This document shows, piece by piece, positions 52,079 through 61,663 of a DNA stretch of 64,000 nucleotides. Below the pieces are notes generated by a model. It worked only from the letters and a program-made list of their open reading frames with translations, had not been told where the DNA came from and did no database searches. A program made the position numbers and the translations under genes. Within the stretch, counting starts at the first letter, position 1; the number at the start of each line of letters is the position of its first letter. Source of the stretch: Rhabdobacter roseus (lineage in GTDB: Bacteria; Bacteroidota; Bacteroidia; Cytophagales; Spirosomataceae); assembly GCF_014202275.1 (NCBI RefSeq), contig NZ_JACHGF010000003.1, positions 310,001-374,000 of the forward strand, read 5' to 3'.

Positions 52079-53431
52079 TCAGAGAGTAGGCTTGCGGGTA
52101 GCTTTCGCCGCTTTCAAGTCCTGGGCTGAGGTTATTTGTGGTGCAGCGGTATCCTGGCTAGTTTGCGCCAGGCTGCGAAGGGTCGTCAGCATTTCGTCGG
52201 CAATGATGCGGTGCGCCTCCACGTTGGGGTGGTGGTCTACCAGGGTGGAGTCGCCCTGCGGGCTCACCTGCCAGTGGGCATAGTGTCGGTAGTACTCGTC
52301 ACTACTCCTTATATCATACTTTTTAATAAGCGCCTCATTGGATTGCACTACGGGTATCCCCAGCTTTTGTACGGATGTGGGCAGGGGTACCGTCTCGGTA
52401 CTTCCGCCAATGGTCCACACAACCATCGTAGCCCCGTGGGCCTGGCTCAGCCGCGACAGTTCCTCATAGACGTAGTTATTGGCCTTGGCCTCGTCGGGCT
52501 CCGGCGGAGGTATCTGGCCCAGCAAAGCTCGCGCGCCCGTTAGCAGTTCGTTATAATCCTGGTACACAAAACTGGGTGCCAGCGTGGCGTAGAAATGGAG
52601 GTAGTCCAGCATGCTCTGCGGGCTGTCTTCAAACTGCCGTATGGGTACATCGAGCCCCCGGGGCGTAAATACGGGCGGGCGCAGGCCTTCGGTACTTATA
52701 TAGGGGATGGGAAACTTGCCCCCCAGGTAGTCCTGGTAGTAGCGCATGGAGCGCTGAGCCAGCCAAAAGGCGTGCTCCACCACCACGTAATTGGGCTTGT
52801 ATTTTGGGATAAGTTCCTGCGCGCGCACCAGCATCTGGCTCAGCCCGTAGCTGTTAGCACCGGCATTGAGGTAATCGCCCCCCAGTCCCTGCGACACAAA
52901 GTGAGAAAAGGTGCTGTCGGCGGCGCAGCAATCTCCGTACGTAAACGAGCATCCCAGAAAGAGCACGAGCGGACGCCGGTAGTTGTGCTGATACCCCGCC
53001 GGAATGCGGCACCCCTGCTCGTCGTGAACTACGGGATAAGACTCCCCACGTACGTAGCTTTCACCGGCCGAATTGGGTTTGGTACGATGGCCCAGCTGAT
53101 TGTCGTTGGTATAAACCCGGCTCAGGCCACTGCCTTTAGTGAAGGTATAGATGGGATAAATAGCCCGTCCGATGGACCAGGCGTAGAAGTACCCCAGCAC
53201 AAACAGCCAGAGCCCCAGCCGAAACAAGGGGTACTTTTTATAGGTAGCAGAAGTCCAAACGGAATTATAGGTAATTCCCAGCAGCCAAAGTAGCAGCAGG
53301 ATGGCGACCAAGTACACAATCAGGCCTGTAAAGGCCTCAAAACCGGGAGAAGGCCGCGGCGCGTAACGATTCAGGTAATAAAGAAAAGCGATTGCTACCG
53401 CTATAAGGAGGGTAAACTGTAAGGATTTCAT
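52079..53431 (-). CDS. Membrane-anchored SGNH/GDSL-like hydrolase
   Basis: A 450-residue protein. Three N-terminal hydrophobic segments (about 6-20, 37-54, 72-90), then an SGNH esterase domain: block I FLGCSFTYGD with nucleophile S162, an Asn/Gly block in NAGANSYGLSQML, and the C-terminal catalytic D-x-x-H in VDHHPNVEAH. It may deacetylate or transfer acyl groups on an envelope glycan. The gene ends 8 nt from the convergent membrane protein. Confidence 0.82.
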   Translation of the reverse strand: MKSLQFTLLIAVAIAFLYYLNRYAPRPSPGFEAFTGLIVYLVAILLLLWLLGITYNSVWTSATYKKYPLFRLGLWLFVLGYFYAWSIGRAIYPIYTFTKGSGLSRVYTNDNQLGHRTKPNSAGESYVRGESYPVVHDEQGCRIPAGYQHNYRRPLVLFLGCSFTYGDCCAADSTFSHFVSQGLGGDYLNAGANSYGLSQMLVRAQELIPKYKPNYVVVEHAFWLAQRSMRYYQDYLGGKFPIPYISTEGLRPPVFTPRGLDVPIRQFEDSPQSMLDYLHFYATLAPSFVYQDYNELLTGARALLGQIPPPEPDEAKANNYVYEELSRLSQAHGATMVVWTIGGSTETVPLPTSVQKLGIPVVQSNEALIKKYDIRSSDEYYRHYAHWQVSPQGDSTLVDHHPNVEAHRIIADEMLTTLRSLAQTSQDTAAPQITSAQDLKAAKATRKPTL

Positions 53432-53553
53432 GAAAATAATAGACAGTGTGGCTAGTAAACACGAAGGAAATTTTACATTAATAGCAAAATTAATCCTAAA
53501 CGTTTAATAATCCTTACTGTTTTCATCCTTACTTAGCCAAAGGCAGGCTTGGG

Positions 53554-53799
53554 CTAGTCTTTCACTTCTTCGTAGTCCACGTACTCCCCACCTTTGAAGC
53601 GGGTTTCGTTGGCCTGCGGGGGTACGTGATCCACGTGGATGCCATTGCGTCCCGAGGGTTTCTGCTGGGCGCGGTTGTATTTTTTCTGCTCCTTAACCAG
53701 CTGACGCCCCACCAGCAAGTGGAATAAAAACCGGCGAAAAGGGGGTACAAAAGCCGTTAGAAGCAAAAATATAAGAAAAACGTTAAATAGGATTTTCAT
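53554..53799 (-). CDS. DUF4834-family small membrane protein
   Basis: An 81-residue protein from ATG 53799 with one N-terminal hydrophobic helix (residues 2-17), a basic segment (PPFRRFLFHLLVGRQLVKEQKK) that I split as FVPPFRRFLFHLL and VKEQKKYN, and an acidic C-terminus. The pattern fits DUF4834, common in Bacteroidota. Function unknown. It precedes the convergently unrelated SGNH gene by 122 nt. Confidence 0.8.
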   Translation of the reverse strand: MKILFNVFLIFLLLTAFVPPFRRFLFHLLVGRQLVKEQKKYNRAQQKPSGRNGIHVDHVPPQANETRFKGGEYVDYEEVKD

Positions 53800-53969
53800 G
53801 AGGTCAAACAATTACGCGATTAATAGTCACACGACAAGTAGCCATTACACATTCACGAATATAACGAAAAATAGTTGGATGAGTTTCACGAAGCTGGGAG
53901 GAATGGTGCTTAAAAAGGAAGAATGGCCTAAAAGCCGCACGCGGGGCGCTTTATTTCTTGCCTAGGTAC

Positions 53970-54542
53970 CTAGTAGAGATCCGCCAGTACTTCTTCTACC
54001 ACCCGGGGGTAGTGCTCGTGCTCAAGTACCTGTACTTTACGAGCTACGTCCGCGGGTGTATCGCCAGGCTCTACCGGACAGGTACTTTGAAAAACGACCT
54101 GCCCTTCGTCGTAGCGCTCGTTGACAAAGTGAATCGTAATGCCCGACTGCCGCTCGCCGGCTGCCACCACGGCTTCGTGTACATAGTGGCCGTACATGCC
54201 TTTTCCGCCGTACTGGGGCAGCAGGGCCGGATGAATATTAAGCATGCGATTGGGGAAAGCCGCTACCAGCGCTTCGGGAACGAGCATCATGAAGCCCGCC
54301 AGCACTAGTAGATCAATTTTTTGATTTTGAAGTAGTTGCACAATGCGATCGGTATCGTAGAAGGCCTTACGGTCGAAAACGACCACGGGTATGTGCAGGC
54401 TACGGGCTCGCTGAATCACGCCCGCTTGTGGGTTATTGGTCAGGATGAGCGACACCTCAACGCCGGGCTTTGGGGCAAAGTACTGGGCTATCTTTTCGGC
54501 GTTGGAACCGGAACCGGACGCAAAAATGGCAATTCGTTTCAT
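53970..54542 (-). CDS. purN: Phosphoribosylglycinamide formyltransferase
   Basis: A 190-residue GAR transformylase, full length. Phosphate loop FASGSGSN at residues 7-14, LVLAGFM, catalytic Asn and His in LNIHPALLPQYGGKGMYG, and the catalytic Asp in HFVNERYDEGQ are all present. It transfers formyl from 10-formyl-THF to GAR in purine synthesis. It stands apart from other pur genes. Confidence 0.96.
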   Translation of the reverse strand: MKRIAIFASGSGSNAEKIAQYFAPKPGVEVSLILTNNPQAGVIQRARSLHIPVVVFDRKAFYDTDRIVQLLQNQKIDLLVLAGFMMLVPEALVAAFPNRMLNIHPALLPQYGGKGMYGHYVHEAVVAAGERQSGITIHFVNERYDEGQVVFQSTCPVEPGDTPADVARKVQVLEHEHYPRVVEEVLADLY

Positions 54543-54848
54543 AAAGCAGAGAAAAGGTCGTTACGGGCCGTAAAACTACGTTTTTTGTCTCGTAAAGCCC
54601 AACAGTACCGCCTTTGACCGCCCTCTTTCCTGCTGTACCCGATGGTGGCAACTTCAGTAAGTAACCAATTCCAAAAAACGAGTCTTTCTTTCCTTTTTCC
54701 GGAGCAAACTCGCCGTTTACCGAAATTTTATCACGGCCTGAATAACTAGGGGATACATTTGTAACGTAGATCAAAGGGACGTCCGGCGCAAACGATCCTA
54801 ACCTAGCTAAAAACAATACCTCACCCAATAGTAAACTTTTACAACAAC
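54543..54848. other. Intergenic region with LruC-gene promoter
   Basis: This 306-nt divergent gap carries TACATTTG (54754-54761), a perfect TAnnTTTG -7 element, implying a leader of about 80 nt before the LruC protein. No other structure is seen. Confidence 0.45.
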
Positions 54849-57029
54849 ATGATTCGCTTTACTAAATCTCTTCTGGTAGTTGGCCTCTTGGCGTCGATGG
54901 CCGGATGTTTGCCCAATAATGTTACCCCCGAGACCGATCCTACCTCCATTGAAAATCTGAAAGTAGACGATAGCTTCAACTTCAAGTCTACGACCGACAT
55001 TCAGTTGAATGTGAAGGTAAGCAACCCGGCTTTTGCCAGCGAAAAGTTTCGTATCAACATCTACGACGACTTTCCTACCGTTGGTAACCTCATTATGTCC
55101 GGCTTTACCGATGCCAGCCAAAACCTCAAGCTTGAGTTCCGGGTTCCGGCACCTTTGACGGAAATCTACGTAGAAAAAATAAATTCGTACGGTGCTTCTG
55201 AGGTAAAAAAAATAGCAACCTCCGCCTACGTTTCGGCCGATTTTAAGAAAACTACCCCGGTGGTTTCCCTGCGGGAGCAAGCCAACTCCGGCCTTGATTG
55301 CAACACGGGCCTTACTAAAGTGTATGAAAACTACAGCGGTAGCCTCAACATCAACCCCGGCGAGGTGATTGGCCTTAAAGGTACTTACAGCGGTAACATC
55401 AACATGAACGGCGGGGTACTTCGGGTGTGCGGCTCGGCCACTAACCTGGGGATTAACCTCAATAACAACAGCTGCGAAGTGTACTTCCTGGAAGGTTCTA
55501 ACGTGAGCATCTCCAGCCTGAACATGAACGCCTCCGGAGCCCGGATTTACAACTACTCCACCAACCTGAGTTTCACCAGCGGCGTAGCCTTTGCCTGTAA
55601 TTTCGAAAACAACGGCAAAATGACGGTCAATAACGACCTGGACATCAACAGCAACGGCAGCTTTACGTTCACCAACAACGGCGAAATAGCGGTTGGTAAT
55701 AACATGAACAACGGCCGCAACATGGTCAACAACAACTACATTCTGGTGAAAGGTACCTACCAGGCCAACAGCAACTCTACGAATGTGAATAACTGTAAGT
55801 TGGTGATCAACCAGAACTTCATCGTCAACAACGGCGGCCCCTTCACCAACAACGCTTACGTAGGGGTAGGTGGCGAAACCAAAATAAACAGTGGGGTAAA
55901 ACTCACGAACGTGAACGGTGCGCAGCTCAACACCAAGAACATCGGGATCGATGGTACCATCGAAGGTACCGGTGCCAGCAAGTCGACGGTAGTGGTAACA
56001 GGTACTTTCAACTACATCAACTCAGGCACGCCTTTCAGCGGCAACCTGAACGTGTGTGCCGCCAACTACACCAACAGCAAGCCCGAATGGAACGCCTTCT
56101 TTAACTGTAACAACTACATCCCTACGTCGGCCTGTAACCCACAGGGAGTAGGCCAGCCTACTACCAAGGACACCGATAAAGACGGCGTACCCGACGACCA
56201 GGATGACTACCCCACCGACCCGACCCGCGCTTTTAACTCTTATTACCCTACGGCTAGCACCTGGGCTACCTACGGCTTCGAAGATTTGTGGCCTGCCCGT
56301 GGTGACTATGACTTCAATGACCTGATCGTATACTTCCGGATCACGAAAGTACTTAACGCCAGCAACAAAGTAGTAGACATTAAGAATACCTACATCGTGA
56401 AGGCCATCGGAGCTTCCTACGACAACGGTTTCGGGTTCCAGCTGGACGACGTAACGAGTGCCGAAATTGCCAAGGTGACCGGTAGCAGCCTAACCAAAGG
56501 GGGTATCAGCCTGAACGCCAACAAAACAGAAGCAGGCCAAAGCAAAGCGGTAATCATTGCCTACGACACACCGGAGCCTTTGATCAAACGGGTAGGTGGC
56601 TCAATGTTCAACACCATCAAAGCCAACGGCGCGGGTACTTCTACGACCAACGAAATCGTGATCAACTTTACGTCTCCGCTGGACCAAAGCAAAGTAGCCC
56701 AATCCAAAATCAACCCCTTTATTTTCACCAACGGAAAACGTGAAGTCGAAGTACACCTTCCCAACTTCGCTCCTACCGACAAGGCCGACAAAGCACTGCT
56801 AGGTACCCTGAACGATACTTCCAAGCCTGGCTCCGGACGCTACTACAAAACGGCCAACAACCTACCCTGGGTAATTGAAATCCCGGTGCAGTTTAAGTAC
56901 CCCGCCGAGAAGGAGTCCATCATGGACGCTTACAGCAACTTCGGCAAGTGGGCCGGCAGCAACGGCACCCAATACGTAGATTGGTTCCAGAACAAGCCAG
57001 GCTACACGGAGCCTGAGAAGATATACTAA
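54849..57029 (+). CDS. LruC-domain lipoprotein with Asn-rich beta-helix
   Basis: A 726-residue lipoprotein (lipobox MAGC near residue 20). Residues ~160-430 are rich in Asn and regularly spaced short strands (GNINMNGGVLRVCGS, NNGKMTVNNDLDINSNG), suggesting a right-handed beta-helix with Asn ladders. A thrombospondin-type-3-like calcium repeat follows (DTDKDGVPDDQDDYPTDP). The LruC domain then begins at FEDLWPARGDYDFNDLIVYF and runs to the end. LruC proteins are surface or envelope proteins of Bacteroidota and Leptospira of undefined role. A hairpin terminator follows. Confidence 0.88.
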   Translation: MIRFTKSLLVVGLLASMAGCLPNNVTPETDPTSIENLKVDDSFNFKSTTDIQLNVKVSNPAFASEKFRINIYDDFPTVGNLIMSGFTDASQNLKLEFRVPAPLTEIYVEKINSYGASEVKKIATSAYVSADFKKTTPVVSLREQANSGLDCNTGLTKVYENYSGSLNINPGEVIGLKGTYSGNINMNGGVLRVCGSATNLGINLNNNSCEVYFLEGSNVSISSLNMNASGARIYNYSTNLSFTSGVAFACNFENNGKMTVNNDLDINSNGSFTFTNNGEIAVGNNMNNGRNMVNNNYILVKGTYQANSNSTNVNNCKLVINQNFIVNNGGPFTNNAYVGVGGETKINSGVKLTNVNGAQLNTKNIGIDGTIEGTGASKSTVVVTGTFNYINSGTPFSGNLNVCAANYTNSKPEWNAFFNCNNYIPTSACNPQGVGQPTTKDTDKDGVPDDQDDYPTDPTRAFNSYYPTASTWATYGFEDLWPARGDYDFNDLIVYFRITKVLNASNKVVDIKNTYIVKAIGASYDNGFGFQLDDVTSAEIAKVTGSSLTKGGISLNANKTEAGQSKAVIIAYDTPEPLIKRVGGSMFNTIKANGAGTSTTNEIVINFTSPLDQSKVAQSKINPFIFTNGKREVEVHLPNFAPTDKADKALLGTLNDTSKPGSGRYYKTANNLPWVIEIPVQFKYPAEKESIMDAYSNFGKWAGSNGTQYVDWFQNKPGYTEPEKIY

Positions 57030-57063
57030 CATTAAAAAGCTTATGTAAAAGGTTTAGGAATTC

Positions 57064-57097
57064 AAAAAGCCGCTCTGAAGTTTCGGAGCGGCTTTTT
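57064..57097. terminator. Rho-independent terminator after the LruC gene
   Basis: AAAAAGCCGCTC (57064-57075) pairs perfectly with GAGCGGCTTTTT (57086-57097), followed by more T residues. It can serve both convergent genes. Confidence 0.85.
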
Positions 57098-57123
57098 TGT
57101 TTTTCTGCGAGCAAGGTACCTGC

Positions 57124-57819
57124 CTAGAAAATCTTGCTGAGCTCGGTGTAGCCCACCAGTTTCCCTTTTCGGTAGCTTTCGGTTTTTACGTCCCAAAGTA
57201 CCCCCGGTGCCCGGTACGATACCGATTGGAAGTCGAGCGTCATGCCAATGCCCATTTTACTTTTTACGGTCATGTCAGAGGTTATTTTATGGGCGTCGAA
57301 GGTACCTGCCGGTACGGTCACTTTTTCCTGTGCTTCCACCTTGCGGTTCTTGATATCCATGTCAAACGTCATCGCCAACGGCCCGGAACTCCCCTCACCG
57401 TGCATGGAGGCATCTTTCAGGGTTTGGCCCGCCGTGAGCTTACCTGGATACACGATGTCGTTGGAAGTCATTTTCATTTCAAAATTCTGAAACATCTTTT
57501 GTTGTTCCTCGCCCAGCATCGAGCTGGCGTCCAGCATCATCTGGTTACCATCACAGCGCAATTTGTAGGTATTGGTCATCTGTTCTTTCCCTTTCTTATC
57601 CATCGACTGCATGTTCATTTCCACGAGCGTCAGGCCTCCTTCCGAGGATACCTTCGTGATCTTGTACGTGATGGTACCGCTCGCTTTCCCTTTTCCGTCG
57701 TAGGAAATCATCTCGTAGCCCGATCCTTCTTTCATCGGCACACCCATGCAACTTTGGGCTTTGCTCTGAAAAGAAGCGGCAAAAAACAGGGCAGTAAATA
57801 AGGTAGCTATTTTTTTCAT
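57124..57819 (-). CDS. Secreted DUF3108/TapB-like protein
   Basis: A 231-residue protein with a signal peptide (MKKIATLFTALFFAASFQSKAQ). The body is a beta-rich fold with GSGYEMISYDGKGKASGTITY, AGTFDAHKITSDMTVKSKMG and YRAPGVLWDVKTESYRKGKL, the pattern of DUF3108/TapB-like proteins of Bacteroidota. Function unknown. A long antisense reading frame over it (57097-57801) is a shadow. Confidence 0.75.
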   Translation of the reverse strand: MKKIATLFTALFFAASFQSKAQSCMGVPMKEGSGYEMISYDGKGKASGTITYKITKVSSEGGLTLVEMNMQSMDKKGKEQMTNTYKLRCDGNQMMLDASSMLGEEQQKMFQNFEMKMTSNDIVYPGKLTAGQTLKDASMHGEGSSGPLAMTFDMDIKNRKVEAQEKVTVPAGTFDAHKITSDMTVKSKMGIGMTLDFQSVSYRAPGVLWDVKTESYRKGKLVGYTELSKIF

Positions 57820-57917
57820 AGTTCTTGGGGTAAGTTAAATGATTGGAAGGGGAAGATAGCAAACAAGTACCTTAGCAGGAAAGCTGACTTAGTAAACGTA
57901 GGCTTTCACTAAGCCAG

Positions 57918-58799
57918 CTAAGCCCAGAGCATAGTAGTTAGCCCCAGGAGCATGATCAGCTTGCACCAGCTACTGAGCTGCGCAAAGTCACGACGCGTAT
58001 CAGCCTTGACCAGGCGGTAGACCATCCAGCCGATGGGTACCAGCAGGGCAAAAAACAGCCAGCCCAGCAGAGGGTTCTGCAGCGAGTAGGCCATCAGGAA
58101 CAGGCTGGGAATGAAGACGGCGATGAGGCTGTACAAAAAAAGCTTGGTACGCCGGAGCCCCCACACGATGGGCAGTGTACGGCAGCCGTGGGCTTCGTCG
58201 CCCCGCACATCCTCCATGTCTTTGATGACTTCCCGGATCAGGGATATAAAAAAGGAGAAAGTGGCGTAGATCAGGACCAGGTGGCGGTTGGCCGGGTAAT
58301 GGACCGTAAGTACCACCAGCGACAGGCCCGTCAGCAGCGATACCACCAGGTTGCCGATCAGCGGTAAACGTTTGAACTGGGCCGAGTAAAACCAGAGCAT
58401 CGTGACCGACAGTACATTGACCAGAAATACCCAGCGGCTCACCAGGAGCCCAATCAGCACCCCCAGTACATTCAGTACCTGGTGCGCTCCCATGGCCACG
58501 CGGCGCTTCAGGTACCTGCCTACCACCACCCGCTCGGGCTTGTTTACGATGTCTATTTTGACGTCAAAATAATCATTGATGATGTAGCCCGCGGCGGCAA
58601 TCAGGGCCGTGGAGAGCGCCAGCAAGGCCAAGGCCGGATCACGGATGATGGCCGGCCAGTCTTCGCGCGGGCCAATGAGAAAAATACGCGTAAGGTACTG
58701 GGTAAGAACGAGAATAAACAGATTACGTACCCGGATGAGCCGAAAAAAGCCCAGGAAATAATCGCGAGAAGTTAATCTTCGGCGGGCGGATACGCTCAT
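57918..58799 (-). CDS. UbiA-family prenyltransferase, geranylgeranylglycerol-phosphate-type
   Basis: A 293-residue protein from ATG 58799; the frame runs to 58874 but the ATG gives the usual N-terminus. Eight to nine membrane segments. The first Asp-rich motif NDYFDVKID and the second in KDMEDVRGDEAHGCRT bind Mg-prenyl diphosphate. The closest branch by eye is the GGGP-synthase/heme-O-like type common in Bacteroidota (INKPERVVVG). The acceptor is uncertain. It is divergent from bshA across 198 nt. Confidence 0.88.
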   Translation of the reverse strand: MSVSARRRLTSRDYFLGFFRLIRVRNLFILVLTQYLTRIFLIGPREDWPAIIRDPALALLALSTALIAAAGYIINDYFDVKIDIVNKPERVVVGRYLKRRVAMGAHQVLNVLGVLIGLLVSRWVFLVNVLSVTMLWFYSAQFKRLPLIGNLVVSLLTGLSLVVLTVHYPANRHLVLIYATFSFFISLIREVIKDMEDVRGDEAHGCRTLPIVWGLRRTKLFLYSLIAVFIPSLFLMAYSLQNPLLGWLFFALLVPIGWMVYRLVKADTRRDFAQLSSWCKLIMLLGLTTMLWA

Positions 58800-58997
58800 G
58801 AGGAGATGTGAACTTCTTTTCCGAACTAAGCTACGTTTAGAAGGCAAGTTTAGGCATTCTGTCCCTCCTAACAAAATCTTTATCGGTAGTTTGGAATAAA
58901 ACCGAGACCTTTTTGTGTTACTAATCCAAAACCAATCAAACTAGTTCGCCACTTCCGGAGATTTTTGGATTTGGAAGGTACTTATCGACATAACATT

Positions 58998-60137
58998 ATG
59001 AGAATCGGCATTGTATGCTACCCGACATTCGGGGGGAGTGGCGTAGTAGCCACCGAACTGGGCAAAGGCCTCGCCAAAGTAGGCCATCAGGTACACTTCA
59101 TTACGTATTCCCAACCCCAACGCCTCGATTTTTTTAATGAGAACGTCTACTACCACGAAGTAAATATCCCGGCCTATCCGCTGTTTCAGCACCCTCCGTA
59201 CGAGTCGGCGCTTTCGAGCGAAATGGTGCACGTAGTCCAATCAGCCAAGCTCGATCTGCTGCACGTACATTACGCCATCCCGCACGCTTCGTCGGCCTAC
59301 CTGGCCAAGCAGATTCTGGCCGCCCAGGGTATCCACATTCCCGTCATCACGACCCTGCACGGTACCGACATTACCCTGGTGGGCAAAGATTCTTCCTACG
59401 AGCCCGTCGTGACGTTTAGCATCAACCAGTCGGATGGCATCACGGCCGTGTCGGACTTTCTGAAAGAGGATACGTACCGCCATTTTAAGGTTACCAAAGA
59501 CATTGAGGTGATCCCCAACTTCATCGACCTGGAGCGGTTTAAGAAACAAAAGAAAGATCATTTTAAACTGGCCATTTGCCCCAACAACGAAAAGTTGATT
59601 GTGCATACCTCCAACTTCCGGAAGGTAAAGCGCATCGACGACGTCGTCATGGTGTTTCATCAGCTGCGTCAGCAGATCCCCAGCAAGCTGCTGCTAGTAG
59701 GCGACGGCCCCGAGCGGGTACACATTGAGCGGATTTGCCGTAAACTGGACATGGCGCAGGATGTCCGTTTCCTGGGCAAACTAGACGCCATCGAAGAGGT
59801 ACTTTCGGTAGCTGATCTGTTCATGATGCCGTCCGAAAATGAGAGCTTTGGCCTGGCGGCGCTCGAGGCGCTGGCCTGCGAAGTACCCCTCATTACTACC
59901 AATGCCGGCGGACTTCCCGAACTGAACATCCAGGGCGTGACGGGCTTCATGAGCGACGTAGGCGATGTAGACGACATGGTGAGCAAGGCCATCTATATTT
60001 TGCAGGACGAAAATCTACCTACTTTCAAAGCCAACGCCCTGGCGCGCGCGCAGGAGTTTGACATTACCAAAATCCTGCCCGCCTACGAGCGCTACTACGA
60101 GCGCATTGTGGAAAGCAGCAAAGAAATGGTATCCTGA
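58998..60137 (+). CDS. bshA: N-acetyl-alpha-D-glucosaminyl L-malate synthase
   Basis: A 379-residue GT4 glycosyltransferase from ATG 58998; an upstream in-frame start at 58965 lacks support. The N-terminus RIGIVCYPTFGGSGVVATELG and HVHYAIPHASSAYLA are characteristic of BshA. The donor-binding EX7E-type segment is in PSENESFGLAALEALACEVP, with LLLVGDGPER before it. It transfers GlcNAc from UDP-GlcNAc to L-malate, the first step of bacillithiol synthesis. Followed by a motif hairpin and a larger terminator. Confidence 0.94.
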   Translation: MRIGIVCYPTFGGSGVVATELGKGLAKVGHQVHFITYSQPQRLDFFNENVYYHEVNIPAYPLFQHPPYESALSSEMVHVVQSAKLDLLHVHYAIPHASSAYLAKQILAAQGIHIPVITTLHGTDITLVGKDSSYEPVVTFSINQSDGITAVSDFLKEDTYRHFKVTKDIEVIPNFIDLERFKKQKKDHFKLAICPNNEKLIVHTSNFRKVKRIDDVVMVFHQLRQQIPSKLLLVGDGPERVHIERICRKLDMAQDVRFLGKLDAIEEVLSVADLFMMPSENESFGLAALEALACEVPLITTNAGGLPELNIQGVTGFMSDVGDVDDMVSKAIYILQDENLPTFKANALARAQEFDITKILPAYERYYERIVESSKEMVS

Positions 60138-60208
60138 AAGTACCCAAAAGGTACTTTGAGCCCGCAACGAAACTACCCAAGGGAGCTTTGTCGCGGGCTC
60201 AGGGTACC
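60138..60208. terminator. Nested hairpins with inverted GGTACTT motifs between bshA and TolC genes
   Basis: Immediately after the bshA stop, AAAGTACC (60138-60145) and GGTACTTT (60151-60158) form a perfect 8-bp stem with a 5-nt loop. A larger stem TGAGCCCGC/GCGGGCTCA (60158-60166/60193-60201) can extend outward through GGTAC/GTACC with three internal mismatches. Convergent placement supports a bidirectional terminator. Confidence 0.7.
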
Positions 60209-61651
60209 TTACTCCCAGCCTCCGCCCAGAGAGCGGTAGAGCGTAATCAGCGTCACGAATTGTTCTTTTTGAATGCGGGTCAGCTCCAGCTCGGCTTCCA
60301 GCACCGTCTTTTGAGCAGTAATGATCTCCAGGTAGGTAGCGTAGCCCGCCAAAAACAGGTCGTTGGATACCGCTACGGCCTGCCGTAGCTCCTCTACCTC
60401 CTGCTCCTTGAAGGCTTCAATCTGTTCCAGGTTTTCCAGCTTACGGAGGTTGGTCACTACTTCCTGGTAACCCGTCAGCAGGGTTTTATTATAGTTATAA
60501 AGCGCTTCCAGGCTGGTGGTCTCGGCCCGGCGCTGGCTTGCCTTGAGCGCACGGCGGTTGATGAGCGGTGCCGACAGCCCCGCCAGCAAGCCGTAGGCCG
60601 CCGATCCCGGCGAAAACAGCAAAGCACTCTTGAAAGCGTTGAAACCCGAATGCGCCGTGATGGTCAGCGAGGGCAGAAACGCCACCCGCGCGGCTTGCAG
60701 ATCGGAGCGTGTAGCCAGCAGCTCCAGCTCCGCCTGCTGCACATCCGGGCGGCGGCGCAGCGAGGCCGAAGGAATTCCGGCCTTCACATCAGCGGGAAGT
60801 ACCTGCTGCCGAATGGGCTCACCCCGCCGGATGGACTGCGGAAACCGTCCCAGTAGTAGGTTCAGCTGGTTTTCGATCTCGATAATTTCCTGGTTTTTCT
60901 GTACTTCCAGCCCCTGGGTATTGAGCAGCTGCGCCCGAAACTGCCGTACAGCCAGCTCATTGGCGCGCCCTCCCTGCTTCTGGATGACGATGGTCTCGAC
61001 GGCCGATTGCTGCAGCTGACCGTTTTTTCGCAGAATGTCCAGCTCGTTATCCAGCGCCAGCAGCTCGTAGTACCGGGTAGCTACCTCCGCAATGAGTTGC
61101 GTAAGTACCAGCTGCCGTCCTTTTTCGGTCGCCAGAAAACGCGCGTAGGCCGCCTCGCGCTGGTTTCGGAGCTTGCCCCATAGATCTACCTCCCAGGCAC
61201 TGCGCAGGCCTACGAAGTAGTCGGGCACGGGGTTGGGGATACGGCGGTTTTCGTCGATGCGGTCAGAGAAGTTAGTGTCATAATTCCCGACACCGTCCAT
61301 GGTGTAGTCGCCGTAGCGGCGTACGCCGCCGGATACTTCGGCCCCTACTACAGGTAGCATGGCAGCCCGCCGCAACCATACGTCCGTCCGGGCCGCTTCG
61401 ATCCGCTGCAGGGCAATCCGTAGATCCAGGTTGTTTTGAAGAGCTGTATCCACGAGGCTAATCAGAAAAGGATCGGCGAAAAATTCCCGCCAGCGGATGG
61501 TACCGATACTCGCCGAGTCACGGGAAGCCAGGTAGCTGGGTGGGGCCTGCACGGCCGTGGGAGGTTCAACGGGCTTGAGGAGCTTGCAGCCGTTGAGGGT
61601 TAAAAGTACCCCAAGCCCCAGAAAGATGGATTTAAAATAAGTGATTCGCAT
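60209..61651 (-). CDS. TolC/NodT-family outer-membrane efflux lipoprotein
   Basis: A 480-residue lipoprotein with lipobox LNGC near residue 19-22. Two OEP (outer membrane efflux) repeats with long helices (LDLRIALQRIEAARTDVWL and NLRKLENLEQIEAFKEQEVEEL) and the GGWE end are typical of RND-associated factors. It lies 12 nt downstream of the RND pump gene and forms its outer-membrane channel. Confidence 0.93.
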   Translation of the reverse strand: MRITYFKSIFLGLGVLLTLNGCKLLKPVEPPTAVQAPPSYLASRDSASIGTIRWREFFADPFLISLVDTALQNNLDLRIALQRIEAARTDVWLRRAAMLPVVGAEVSGGVRRYGDYTMDGVGNYDTNFSDRIDENRRIPNPVPDYFVGLRSAWEVDLWGKLRNQREAAYARFLATEKGRQLVLTQLIAEVATRYYELLALDNELDILRKNGQLQQSAVETIVIQKQGGRANELAVRQFRAQLLNTQGLEVQKNQEIIEIENQLNLLLGRFPQSIRRGEPIRQQVLPADVKAGIPSASLRRRPDVQQAELELLATRSDLQAARVAFLPSLTITAHSGFNAFKSALLFSPGSAAYGLLAGLSAPLINRRALKASQRRAETTSLEALYNYNKTLLTGYQEVVTNLRKLENLEQIEAFKEQEVEELRQAVAVSNDLFLAGYATYLEIITAQKTVLEAELELTRIQKEQFVTLITLYRSLGGGWE

Positions 61652-61663
61652 ACGTGAGGGGAT

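Noticed and set aside
57097-57801. 234-codon ORF antisense to the DUF3108-like gene
   Set aside because: His/Phe-rich composition typical of a shadow frame; the minus-strand gene has a signal peptide and family motifs.
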